64,000 nucleotides of DNA. Origin: Zoogloea dura (GTDB lineage: Bacteria; Pseudomonadota; Gammaproteobacteria; Burkholderiales; Rhodocyclaceae). The translations under genes and the position numbers were made by a program. Location of the stretch: the NCBI RefSeq assembly GCF_012927165.1, contig NZ_JABBGA010000010.1, forward strand, positions 62,001 through 126,000, in the 5' to 3' direction. The notes under the pieces are model-generated. The model saw nothing but the letters and a program-made list of their open reading frames with translations. It had not been told where the DNA came from and did not search any database. Positions 27,520-34,642 of the stretch are shown in pieces. The stretch's first letter is position 1; each line of letters begins with the position of its first letter.

Positions 27520-28140
27520 GTAGGTCGGGTTAGCGCAGCGTAACCCGACACCCCGCACCCAAACCTACTCATGCCCCACGCCTTCAAAACCCATTGCCCC
27601 GCGGCCCCAATCTGACGCATACACTCCCGCCTCCACATAACGGCCGAAGCTGGAATAGGCCCATTCCAGCGGCGACAAGGCCAGGCCGTGCTTGACCGGG
27701 TTGTAATGAACGTAATCGACGTGCCGGGCAAAGTCGGCTTCGTCGCGTAGCTGATGTTCCCAATATCGATGCTGCCACAGGGCTTGCTCGCCCTTCTTCA
27801 GCCGCGCAGCGTCGGGCGCGCGCCGGAGTGTTTCCGGGCAATGTTTGGTGAATCCGGTCTTCATCAGGCGCCAGCGGGTAGAGAAGTCTGTATCGCCAGG
27901 CGGCAAGGTCCAGATGCAGTGAAGATGATCGGGCATGACGACGATGGCATCAACATGGAACGGACGTGACTGGCGGACGGACCGGAAGGCATCGCGCAAG
28001 GCATCGACAGCTTCATCCGAAGCCAGCACAGGACGCCGCCGATCCGTCACGACGGTGAAGAAGAAGCTGCCGCCGGGAACGATCGCGCGTCGATATTGCA
28101 TGGGGAGGGTGTCGGGTTACGCTGCGCTAACCCGACCTAC
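27520..28140. mobile_element. Full-length RAYT element copy B (621 bp)
   Basis: The element is bounded by inverted 31-bp ends, each itself a REP-like hairpin (GTCGGGTTA ... TAACCCGAC) with GTAG at its outer foot, the signature recognised by REP-associated tyrosine transposases. It contains one intact transposase gene. It is inserted between two lipoprotein genes; its right end is 6 bp from the stop of the downstream one. Confidence 0.88.
27565..28101 (-). CDS. REP-associated tyrosine transposase (RAYT)
   Basis: A 178-aa Y1 transposase of the IS200/IS605-related RAYT group. The HUH motif is H59-L-H61 in MPDHLHCIW; the catalytic tyrosine is probably Y130 or Y133 in DYVHYNPVKHG, followed by WAYSSFGRY. 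It is expected to nick and join single-stranded REP hairpins. The gene looks intact and lies within REP hairpin ends on both sides. Two short relatives of this element, A and C, retain only its first 20 and last 14 codons. Confidence 0.9.
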   Translation of the reverse strand: MQYRRAIVPGGSFFFTVVTDRRRPVLASDEAVDALRDAFRSVRQSRPFHVDAIVVMPDHLHCIWTLPPGDTDFSTRWRLMKTGFTKHCPETLRRAPDAARLKKGEQALWQHRYWEHQLRDEADFARHVDYVHYNPVKHGLALSPLEWAYSSFGRYVEAGVYASDWGRGAMGFEGVGHE

Positions 28141-28146
28141 TTGGGC

Positions 28147-28695
28147 TCAAAAACTGACCAAAAATCGAGCCGGAGAGTAATTCCTGTTTTCGATAACAAT
28201 CTCATCCCCACTTTCTATAACAGCCCCTTCTAGATGCCCCAGCAAGGTCGTACAGCACGGATCAACATGCAACTCAAAACTCTTCGTTGTTCCTAGGGCC
28301 GCACTGTTAAGCGTCACTAGGATCGAAACATTCTCCTTCACCGTCGTATTAATAACTGCAACATTTCCTGGCCCAAGAACAGCCTTGCGAAATGAAACTG
28401 TAATTGGAAGACTAGGCTTTTTCTCGACCTTCTCCTGCAACCTCGCATTGCGCGCCTCGACAGCTTCCTTTTCAGCCTTCACCGTCTCAACCTCGGCCTT
28501 CAACCTTTCAGATTCAACCTGCGCAGCCGCTGCTTGCACCTTAATCCGCTCGGTTTCAGCCTGCATTGCGCTGGTTTGAGCCCGAAGCTCTGCGAGCTTG
28601 GCTGCAGTCTCATCGGCGTTGACATGCTGATCACATCCACCAACCACCGTTACACAAAGAAGAACACACAGAACAAACCGCACGGCCCACCTCAT
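28147..28695 (-). CDS. Putative coiled-coil lipoprotein
   Basis: A 182-aa protein with a lipoprotein signal ending VVGGC (C21). A long Ala/Glu/Lys-rich coiled coil follows (about 30-90, TAAKLAELRAQTSAMQAE and similar heptads), then a beta-rich C-terminal domain of about 85 aa containing a CC pair. No family recognised. The ORF extends upstream to 28791, but that part is AT-rich and Cys-rich without signal character, so the ATG at 28695 is chosen. Base composition here is lower in GC than in flanking core genes. Confidence 0.7.
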   Translation of the reverse strand: MRWAVRFVLCVLLCVTVVGGCDQHVNADETAAKLAELRAQTSAMQAETERIKVQAAAAQVESERLKAEVETVKAEKEAVEARNARLQEKVEKKPSLPITVSFRKAVLGPGNVAVINTTVKENVSILVTLNSAALGTTKSFELHVDPCCTTLLGHLEGAVIESGDEIVIENRNYSPARFLVSF

Positions 28696-28953
28696 CAAAT
28701 GTGATTCACAAAACAAACACCATTGTCGATCAAGCACCAACTTTAAATCATCGCAAGCATGAGAGGAGCACAGAAAACGCTTCTTCATCACAGAATGAGC
28801 AAGTAATCATTGGGAAGCTCTTTTGAGAAACACACTAATTCAAAAATCTAGCCTCATCATCTTGACCGGATCTTCAACACCAAAAGGCAGAAGCTTAAAC
28901 TAGAAAATCCAATTTATTCAATCAAGCTCTGCGACTCTTACACGCTTTTGATC

Positions 28954-29019
28954 TCAGCGCTCCTCGACAAGATGACGAATTTGCTCACGAAGGCTTTTTT
29001 CATCCTTAACGGCAGCCCC
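28954..29019 (-). pseudogene. Possible orphaned gene tail beside RAYT copy C
   Basis: An open minus-strand frame of about 21 codons ends in a TGA at 28954-28956 and reads KDEKSLREQIRHLVEER, which looks like a natural helical C-terminus. It abuts RAYT copy C and has no start of its own. It may be the original end of a gene interrupted by the element. Evidence is limited to composition and position. Confidence 0.3.
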
Positions 29020-29207
29020 GTAGGTCGGGTTAGCGCAGCGTAACCCGACACCCCGCACTTAAACCTACTCATGCCCCACGCCTTCAAACCCCATTCCATC
29101 GCGCCCCCAATCCGTCACGACGGTGAAGAAGCTGCTGCCGCCGGGAGCGATGGCGCGTCGATATTGCATGGGGAGGTGTCGGGTTACGCTGCGCTAACCC
29201 GACCTAC
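29020..29207. mobile_element. RAYT element copy C, internally deleted (188 bp)
   Basis: Same inverted REP ends as copies A and B, and the same internal 432-bp deletion and junction as copy A. The outer right end (CTAC) carries the stop codon of the adjacent CPCC-type gene. Confidence 0.85.
29065..29169 (-). pseudogene. In-frame deletion remnant of RAYT transposase (34 codons), copy C
   Basis: An open frame starting MQYRRAI and ending GFEGVGHE, equal to transposase residues 1-20 fused to 165-178. It is one codon longer than the remnant in copy A, so frame is kept despite a length difference. Confidence 0.75.
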
Positions 29208-29482
29208 CGGGAGCAGATGGCGCGTGCCGCATAACGGTAGTTCTCGCGCGCAGGGACGGCAGCGACATTTGCTTTGAATTTGGCTGCACAAGCACCAAAC
29301 ATAAGGAAATTCTTTCGGCCGTCATGAAGCGTGAGGCCATGATTTGCGCAGGAGGCCTCATCAGGCTCCGAAACGCCAAAAGCGTCCTGCTCCCAGAAGC
29401 AGACAGGACAGATTTCATAGTCGTTGCCTTTCGGGATAGTGAAGTAATCACAGCAGTCGCATTGAGCAAGAGATTCGGACAT
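29204..29482 (-). CDS. CPCC-type cysteine-rich zinc-ribbon protein, 3' end altered by RAYT copy C
   Basis: A 92-aa protein with CDCCDYFTI and YEICPVCFWEQD, the paired CxxC pattern of the Cys-rich CPCC family, followed by the usual LTLHDGRKNFLMFGAC helix. The TAG stop lies inside the terminal repeat of RAYT copy C, so the last residues (near AICSR) come from the junction and the native C-terminus may be lost. The ATG at 29482 is favoured over 29494. Such proteins often occur near toxin or immunity genes, but nothing of that kind is seen here. Confidence 0.7.
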   Translation of the reverse strand: MSESLAQCDCCDYFTIPKGNDYEICPVCFWEQDAFGVSEPDEASCANHGLTLHDGRKNFLMFGACAAKFKANVAAVPARENYRYAARAICSR

Positions 29483-29712
29483 GACGGGTTCCAACGTAAA
29501 GTGGATGTCAATTTTGCAGAGACTCTCGGGTTCGTGACGGATAACTTAATGGCGTTGATTGGTGCAGTACATTGCTTCCAAATTAGATTGTCGGACACTG
29601 CCAGTCCGCGTCCGGTACTAGATATTTCGCCAAATCCTGGAGGCGCTCCAAAAGTGCCAATGGCACCATGCGACTGCTTTCGGGTGACTTGACCACTGGC
29701 CGCCTCCGCCCC

Positions 29713-30177
29713 CTACCCGCCCCGCCCCTCAAACCTCTCCCCTTCCTCATTCCCCCTGCACGCCAGCCAATAAAACAACGGAATCAAGCCGATCACCGTC
29801 AGCGACAGCAATTGCCACCAGCCGCTTCTCCCGGTGTCATGCAGGCGTCGCGTCGCCGCAGCCAGGGAGGGTAGAAGAATTGCGAGGTTGATGAGGTTGG
29901 AGAGCTTGCCGGAGCGGTCGATGAGTTGGGCGCCCCAGATAAGCAGCCAGCAGAACAAAGCAAACCACCAGTATTCCGGCCGCCCTGCCCGTCCCTTGAA
30001 GTCCGCGTATTTGGATAGACAAGTCTTGATGGACTGGCCGAAGGTCATTGGTTCGGCGGCGTTCAGCGGAATGAGGCCGGGCTGCAGCGTTGTGCCGGCG
30101 GCCTGGAGGCTTGCGCCGCAGTGGGTGCAGAACTTTGCGTTATCGGGGGTTTGCTTGCCGCATTCGGGACAAAACAT
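29713..30177 (-). CDS. Zinc-ribbon DUF805 membrane protein
   Basis: A 154-aa protein. The N-terminal zinc ribbon CPECGKQTPDNAKFCTHCG (residues 3-21) is joined to a DUF805 domain (about 45-150) with three to four hydrophobic segments and the family motifs RAGRPEYWWF and RRLHDTGRSGWW. Inner membrane, function unknown. It belongs to a group of small orphan genes around the RAYT elements. Confidence 0.88.
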   Translation of the reverse strand: MFCPECGKQTPDNAKFCTHCGASLQAAGTTLQPGLIPLNAAEPMTFGQSIKTCLSKYADFKGRAGRPEYWWFALFCWLLIWGAQLIDRSGKLSNLINLAILLPSLAAATRRLHDTGRSGWWQLLSLTVIGLIPLFYWLACRGNEEGERFEGRGG

Positions 30178-30287
30178 GTTTTCTTCCTGCCCCGTGTTGT
30201 GGTGCCAGGCAGCAAGCGGGGTCGTGTTGCCTGGGGGATGACATGCAGCGCGGTTTGTGGCGGCGCCTTGGTGACGGATTCAGGCGC

Positions 30288-30869
30288 TCACCCGCACCAT
30301 TGTCTTTCGCAGGGCACGCCGTCGTTATTCCCATCCATCTTCACCCCCGGGCAATTCCTCAGGAACCACGTGGCCTCTGCGCAGGAGGTCATCTGCGTGC
30401 AATGGATGCGGCCGTCGCATTTGTAGGCCGGGGTGGCGGGGGCGTCGATGCGCGGGGTGCTGACGGGCCGGACAGGCGCCGCGTTGTCTTCCGCGGGGCT
30501 GACGAGGCTGTGCCCGGCCGTGGCGTGGCGGGTGTAGTAGGTGTAGGCGGCGTAGGCCAGGAGGCCGAAGACGATGAGCAGGATGAGCTGGCTGAAGAAG
30601 CCGCGGCTGCGCTTTTCGGGGTGGCGGGGGGAGGCCGGGTGGGGGTGGCTGCGTGGTGGCCGGTCGGGGCGTTGGAGGGCGTGGGCGCGCTTGGTGCCGT
30701 CTTCGCCGGTGATGATCTCGAAGCTGAGGCGTTCGCCCTGGACGGGGCGGCTGCCGTCGAGGGGGAAGGCGGAGATGTGCACAAAGACGTCGGGGCCGCC
30801 GTTGGTGGGGGCGATGAAACCGAAGCCGCGTTGGTCGTTCCAGCGGGCGAGGATGCCGTCGATGCGCAT
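30288..30869 (-). CDS. Cold-shock domain, membrane helix and excalibur domain protein
   Basis: A 193-aa protein with an N-terminal cold-shock domain (about 1-70, GFGFIAP and VFVHISAF), a proline/arginine linker, one membrane helix (about 92-112, LILLIVFGLLAYAAYTYY), and a C-terminal excalibur domain (CTQMTSCAEATWF ... DGNNDGVPCE) with EF-hand-like acidic residues and four cysteines. The combination would place the RNA/DNA-binding part in the cytosol and the calcium-binding part outside. An ATG at 30932 would add 21 Pro-rich residues. Related in layout to the CSD-DUF1294 gene at 25.9 kb. Confidence 0.83.
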   Translation of the reverse strand: MRIDGILARWNDQRGFGFIAPTNGGPDVFVHISAFPLDGSRPVQGERLSFEIITGEDGTKRAHALQRPDRPPRSHPHPASPRHPEKRSRGFFSQLILLIVFGLLAYAAYTYYTRHATAGHSLVSPAEDNAAPVRPVSTPRIDAPATPAYKCDGRIHCTQMTSCAEATWFLRNCPGVKMDGNNDGVPCERQWCG

Positions 30870-31145
30870 GTTGGGAGGCGGGCCGGGTTCCGGCGCTTGG
30901 CCGGGAGGAGTTTGGGGCTGAATATGTTTCAAGATGTTGGCCCAATCTTGGCACAGGGTTTGATGGGGGCTCTATGCACTGAGTCACTCGATGATGTTGC
31001 GCTATGCGATAGTGGTATGGGCAGATCAGGGGGTTGGAGGTGCCTGCCTGTGCAGGGGATGGGTGGGCCGATTGACGAGGCGGGCGGTCGAAGCCGCCTC
31101 CGTCGGGCCCTGTGGAGCCCGGCGAGGCCGAGGCGGAGCTTGCGA

Positions 31146-31532
31146 TCAGGTGGTGGGTTCCGGGGGCGGTGCGACCGCCTTCGGGATGCGGACGGCGGCC
31201 TTGCGTTCGGATTTTTTCTTGAGGCCGAGGGCGGCCAGTTGGTCTGAATCGGGGCCGTAGAGGGCCTTGACCTGGTTCTTTACGCCGAGGATGGCGTCGT
31301 GGAAGGCCCACTGGGCTGCAATGGCGGCATCGCGAGCCGCGGCATGAGCATGCTGGGCGTGGAGTTCGGCCTCCTGGGTGGCCAGCAGGCGTTCATGCAG
31401 GTTGGTGACGTTGGGAAGGCTGAAGTCGGGGCTGAAGGGCTGGTAGTCGGGCATGACCTTGAGGGCCAGGTAGGCCTCGATGTCGGCCTGGGCGACCGCT
31501 CCGGGGAGCCAGCTGTTGCGGGTATTTGCCAT
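31146..31532 (-). CDS. Conserved hypothetical protein, Ala-rich helical
   Basis: A 128-aa protein starting MANTRNSWLPGAV, with a long Ala/His-rich helix (about 55-90), a KxxVKALYGPDS segment and a basic tail. GGAGGATAC lies just before the ATG at 31532, a good ribosome site. Similar proteins annotated as hypothetical occur in Rhodocyclales from memory, with no known role. The 213 bp downstream, before the cold-shock gene, hold only a weak REP-like hairpin. Confidence 0.7.
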   Translation of the reverse strand: MANTRNSWLPGAVAQADIEAYLALKVMPDYQPFSPDFSLPNVTNLHERLLATQEAELHAQHAHAAARDAAIAAQWAFHDAILGVKNQVKALYGPDSDQLAALGLKKKSERKAAVRIPKAVAPPPEPTT

Positions 31533-31587
31533 GTATCCTCCGGCGCGCATTGTGGTTGATGGGATGAGGCGCGCCAGGGAATCCTAC

Positions 31588-31953
31588 ATGCCAATGTCTT
31601 TTATCCTCAATATGGCGAAATGCAAACAAGTGCTTCCATTCGATGTGGACGCCGCCAGGTTTCATGTTGCGGGCGCCATGAAGCACCTGGCGGTGTCTAC
31701 ATTGAATGCAGGCGCCGCTGGGAAGCATGTAGACCGGTCTACATTGAATGCAGAGACCGATATGTTCGATGCAGTGCTGTCTACATTCGATGTAGACAGC
31801 ACTGGGAAGCATGTTGACCCGTCTACATTCAATGTTGCCCCGTCCACATCGAATGTAGACGGGGCAACATTGAATGTAGACGTCACCATGAAGCATGTAG
31901 ACGGCGATGGACAATCCCCAGCCGCCGCCCCGCCTCATCGCTCACAGTTATAA
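31588..31953 (+). CDS. Possible heptad-repeat protein
   Basis: An open frame of 121 codons from ATG 31588 (AGGGA 8-12 bp upstream) covers the 13 tandem 21-bp units at 31639-31911 exactly in register. Each unit gives one heptad, for example FDVDSTG, KHVDPST, FNVAPST, LNVDVTM. Consensus is roughly (F/L/K)(N/D/H)VDxST. There is no signal peptide. The opposite strand reads similar heptads in another open frame, so which strand is coding, if either, is undecided. Confidence 0.35.
   Translation: MPMSFILNMAKCKQVLPFDVDAARFHVAGAMKHLAVSTLNAGAAGKHVDRSTLNAETDMFDAVLSTFDVDSTGKHVDPSTFNVAPSTSNVDGATLNVDVTMKHVDGDGQSPAAAPPHRSQL
31639..31911. repeat. 13-unit tandem repeat, 21 bp per unit, palindromic core
   Basis: Thirteen consecutive 21-bp units with no indels. 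Conserved elements are TTGAATGTAGAC-like and GTCTACA-like blocks, which are reverse complements of each other, so adjacent units form imperfect palindromes such as TCTACATTCGATGTAGA. Units vary at many bases, but the length is strictly 21 bp, keeping every frame in phase. Confidence 0.92.
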
Positions 31954-32030
31954 GGTTATGAGTAATATCTGCTGCAGATTCAAGGCGCAATGGCGGATAA
32001 TCACCGGCTTTCCGTTTGCAGCTCTTCGCC

Positions 32031-32807
32031 ATGGCCGCGTATATCACCGAAAAAGTTCTGAGCGTTCACCACTGGAACGACACCCTGTTCTCCTTCACCA
32101 CCACCCGCGACCGCTCGATCCGCTTCGAGAACGGCCAGTTCGTGATGATCGGCCTGGAGGTTGAAGGCAGGCCGCTGGTACGGGCGTACTCGATCGCCAG
32201 CGCGAACTACGAGGAGAACCTGGAGTTCTTCAGCATCAAGGTGCAGAACGGCCCGCTGACGTCGCGCCTGCAGCATCTGCAGCCGGGTGACGACCTGCTG
32301 GTGTCGCGCAAGCCCACCGGCACGCTGCTGCTGTCCGACCTGCTGCCGGGCAAGCACCTGTACCTGTTCTCCACCGGCACCGGCATGGCCGCCTTCATGA
32401 GCGTGATCCGTGACCTGGATGTGTACGAGCGCTTCGAGAAGGTGATCCTGGTGCATGGCGTGCGCCAGGTGAGCGAGCTGGCCTACCACGACTACATCAC
32501 CAAGGAACTGCCCCACCACGAATACCTGGGCGAGGCCATTTCCGAGAAGCTGATCTACTACCCCACCGTGACCCGCGAGCCTTTCCGCAACCAGGGCCGC
32601 CTGACCGACCTGGTGGAGAGCGGCAAGCTGTTCGAGGACATCGGCCTGCCTCCGCTGGACCCGGCGGTCGACCGCGCCATGATCTGCGGCAGCGCGCCGA
32701 TGCTGAAGGACAGCCGGGCGATGCTGGATGCACGCGGTTTCCGCATGTCGAAGCGCATCGGCGATCCGGCCGACTACGTGATCGAACACGCCTTCATCGA
32801 GAAGTAA
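32031..32807 (+). CDS. fpr: Ferredoxin-NADP reductase
   Basis: A 258-aa FAD flavoenzyme moving electrons between NADPH and ferredoxin or flavodoxin. FAD-binding RAYSIAS is at about 49-55; the NADP domain has FSTGTGMAAFMS, LVHGVRQVSELAY and CGSAPML. The C-terminus HAFIEK matches bacterial subclass Fpr. The length equals E. coli-type and Pseudomonas Fpr. Monocistronic, with a hairpin at its 3' end. Confidence 0.95.
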   Translation: MAAYITEKVLSVHHWNDTLFSFTTTRDRSIRFENGQFVMIGLEVEGRPLVRAYSIASANYEENLEFFSIKVQNGPLTSRLQHLQPGDDLLVSRKPTGTLLLSDLLPGKHLYLFSTGTGMAAFMSVIRDLDVYERFEKVILVHGVRQVSELAYHDYITKELPHHEYLGEAISEKLIYYPTVTREPFRNQGRLTDLVESGKLFEDIGLPPLDPAVDRAMICGSAPMLKDSRAMLDARGFRMSKRIGDPADYVIEHAFIEK

Positions 32808-32833
32808 GCCACGCGCCTTGCGGCGCGAAGCAA

Positions 32834-32863
32834 ACGGGGGTGCTGCCTGGGCAGCACCCCCGT
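32834..32863 (+). terminator. Hairpin after fpr
   Basis: ACGGGGGTGCTGC and GCAGCACCCCCGT form a 13-bp perfect stem with a 4-base loop, 26 bp after the stop codon. Only a short T-containing tail (TGTGCTTT) follows. Confidence 0.6.
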
Positions 32864-32874
32864 TGTGCTTTCCG

Positions 32875-32910
32875 GCACCCCGGAGGGGCAGTGGTGCCCC
32901 TCCGGGGTGC
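32875..32910 (-). terminator. Hairpin after porin gene
   Basis: GCACCCCGGAGGGGCA and its exact complement form a 16-bp stem with a GTGG loop, directly after the minus-strand porin stop. No T-run follows; probable end of the ethanolamine operon. Confidence 0.55.
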
Positions 32911-32914
32911 ATGG

Positions 32915-33781
32915 TCAGAAGGCCTTGGCGATGCTCACGAAGAACTTTTCCTTGGCGATGTCGTGCTTGGAGGTGCCGTCGCTGAGGCTGTAGTAGCTGT
33001 CGTAGGCCTTGGGCTCGCTGCTGGCCGAGAAGAAGGCGCCGGCGCTCCAGCCGTCGGGCAGGGCGCGGGTCACGCCGACCTTGTAGTAGGAGATGTTGAG
33101 CCCGGTGGTGTTGGAGATGTACTGACGGCCGATCTGGCCGCTGAGGTTCCAGCCCTCGGCCACGTCGTAGGCGGCATTCAGCTCGAAGAAGTGCGAGCCG
33201 CGGGTGCTGCCGGTGACGCCGGCGGAGGAATCGCCGAAGAAGCCGCCGTTGGTGGGGGAGTTGTTGGTGCTCCAGCCGAAGTATTCGGTGAGCTGGCGGC
33301 CCGTCTTGAAGGTGAGCCATTCATAGCTCACCGCCAGGTAGGCCTCGAGGGTGTTGAGGCTGTTGGAGCGGTTGTAGCCGGCAAACACCGAGTCGGTCCA
33401 GTTGCCGCCCGGGTAGGTGTAGTAGATGAGGCCGGCGTCGTAGCCCACGGTGTCGGCGATCTTGCCGCGATAGCCGCCGTAGAAGTCCATCTCCACCGCG
33501 GCGCCGGGCAGCCAGTGGTCGGCCACATTCGAGGCGAAGAAGCCGGCGTAGGCACCCGAGGTGTGCACGGCCTCGACGCTGAACTGCAGGGCGGGCTTGC
33601 CCCAGGTCTGGGTCTGACCGCGGAAGATGTAGTCGCTGACAAGGCTCAGGCTGACGGGCACGGTCCACTCGGGGGTCTCGTCGGCGGCCAGTGCGGGCGT
33701 GGCGGCAGCCAGGCTGGCACAAGCGAGACAGACGGCGGTGGAGGCGCGCAGGCGGCGCAGGGGGGTGTGAAGCATGAACAT
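32915..33781 (-). CDS. TorF-family putative porin
   Basis: A 288-aa outer-membrane protein with a signal peptide ending TPALAADE (about residue 33). The mature part is a run of amphipathic beta strands beginning VSLSLVSDYIFRGQTQTWGKPALQ, the hallmark of the TorF family, and ending in F (SIAKAF), the usual last residue of outer-membrane barrels. It is the fourth gene of the ethanolamine operon, 39 bp after eutC, which suggests that it admits ethanolamine. The substrate is inferred from position only. Confidence 0.87.
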   Translation of the reverse strand: MFMLHTPLRRLRASTAVCLACASLAAATPALAADETPEWTVPVSLSLVSDYIFRGQTQTWGKPALQFSVEAVHTSGAYAGFFASNVADHWLPGAAVEMDFYGGYRGKIADTVGYDAGLIYYTYPGGNWTDSVFAGYNRSNSLNTLEAYLAVSYEWLTFKTGRQLTEYFGWSTNNSPTNGGFFGDSSAGVTGSTRGSHFFELNAAYDVAEGWNLSGQIGRQYISNTTGLNISYYKVGVTRALPDGWSAGAFFSASSEPKAYDSYYSLSDGTSKHDIAKEKFFVSIAKAF

Positions 33782-33820
33782 CTCCTGGGAAGTAACAACA
33801 AGCTCGAAACAGTTAATAAG

Positions 33821-34627
33821 CTAAAGGCGTGCCAGGCTGGAATGCAGCCCGGACGGGGCAGGCAGGGGGGCGGCAGTATCGCTGTCATCCTTGAGATCGA
33901 CACCAGTGCGCCCCAACTTGAGTGCACCAGCGATCAGGAAGGCCAGCTTGCGGGCGGCGTCCTGGTAGCCGAGGCCCTCCGGGCGCACATTGGAGATGCA
34001 GTTGCGCTGGGCATCGGTGAGGCCGGGCCGGGGGCCGGCGGTGAGGTAGAGGCCGAGGCTGTCGGGCGATGAGAGGCCCGGGCGCTCGCCGATCATCATC
34101 ACCACCTGTTCGGCACCGAGCAGGTGGCCGATCTCGTCGCCCAGGGCGACGCGGGCCTGGCTGGCGACGATCACGGGCTGGCTGCGCAGGTCGGGGAAGT
34201 AAGGCAGCAGGGCTTGCAGCATGTGCAGGCCGTGGCTGTCGGTGGCCAGGGACGACAAACCATCGGCCAGCACCAGGGCCAGACGGGGCCTGGGCGCCCA
34301 CAGGGTCGGTGCATCCTCGCGCAGCAGGCGGGTGCTCTCCGGCGCGAGGCTGCGGCCCCAGTCGGGGCGGCGCAGATACACGCTGCGGTCGGCCGCCTGA
34401 CTGTGCACGGCCAGGGAGGCGAAGCCGGCGTTCTCCAGGTCGGCCTGCAGGGCGGCCACGTCCAGGGCCTGATGCACGGCGTCGCGGGCCTGGGCGTGGG
34501 CGGTGCCAAAGCGCAGCACTTCGCGGGTGGGCAGGCTGGCGCCGCTGCGCCCCAGGGCGATGCGGGCGCGGGTCAGGGCTTGCAGGCGCTGCCAGGGGTC
34601 GGCGGTGACGATGGCGGGTTTGCTCAT
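33821..34627 (-). CDS. eutC: Ethanolamine ammonia-lyase small subunit
   Basis: A 268-aa light chain of the adenosylcobalamin-dependent lyase that converts ethanolamine to acetaldehyde and ammonia. Motifs RIALGRSGASLPT, LVLADGLSSLA, MMIGERPGLSSPDSLGLYLT and RNCISNVRPEG are all typical of EutC. It lies 15 bp after eutB. Confidence 0.96.
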   Translation of the reverse strand: MSKPAIVTADPWQRLQALTRARIALGRSGASLPTREVLRFGTAHAQARDAVHQALDVAALQADLENAGFASLAVHSQAADRSVYLRRPDWGRSLAPESTRLLREDAPTLWAPRPRLALVLADGLSSLATDSHGLHMLQALLPYFPDLRSQPVIVASQARVALGDEIGHLLGAEQVVMMIGERPGLSSPDSLGLYLTAGPRPGLTDAQRNCISNVRPEGLGYQDAARKLAFLIAGALKLGRTGVDLKDDSDTAAPLPAPSGLHSSLARL

Positions 34628-34642
34628 GTTGCGCCCCTCCCC

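Noticed and set aside
31639-31911. CRISPR array
   Set aside because: Units are contiguous 21-bp tandem repeats with no unique spacers, and no cas genes are nearby.
31393-31938. 181-codon minus-strand frame reading VYIxCRxVYM heptads through the repeat
   Set aside because: It overlaps the 128-aa gene in another frame; the periodicity follows automatically from the 21-bp repeat.
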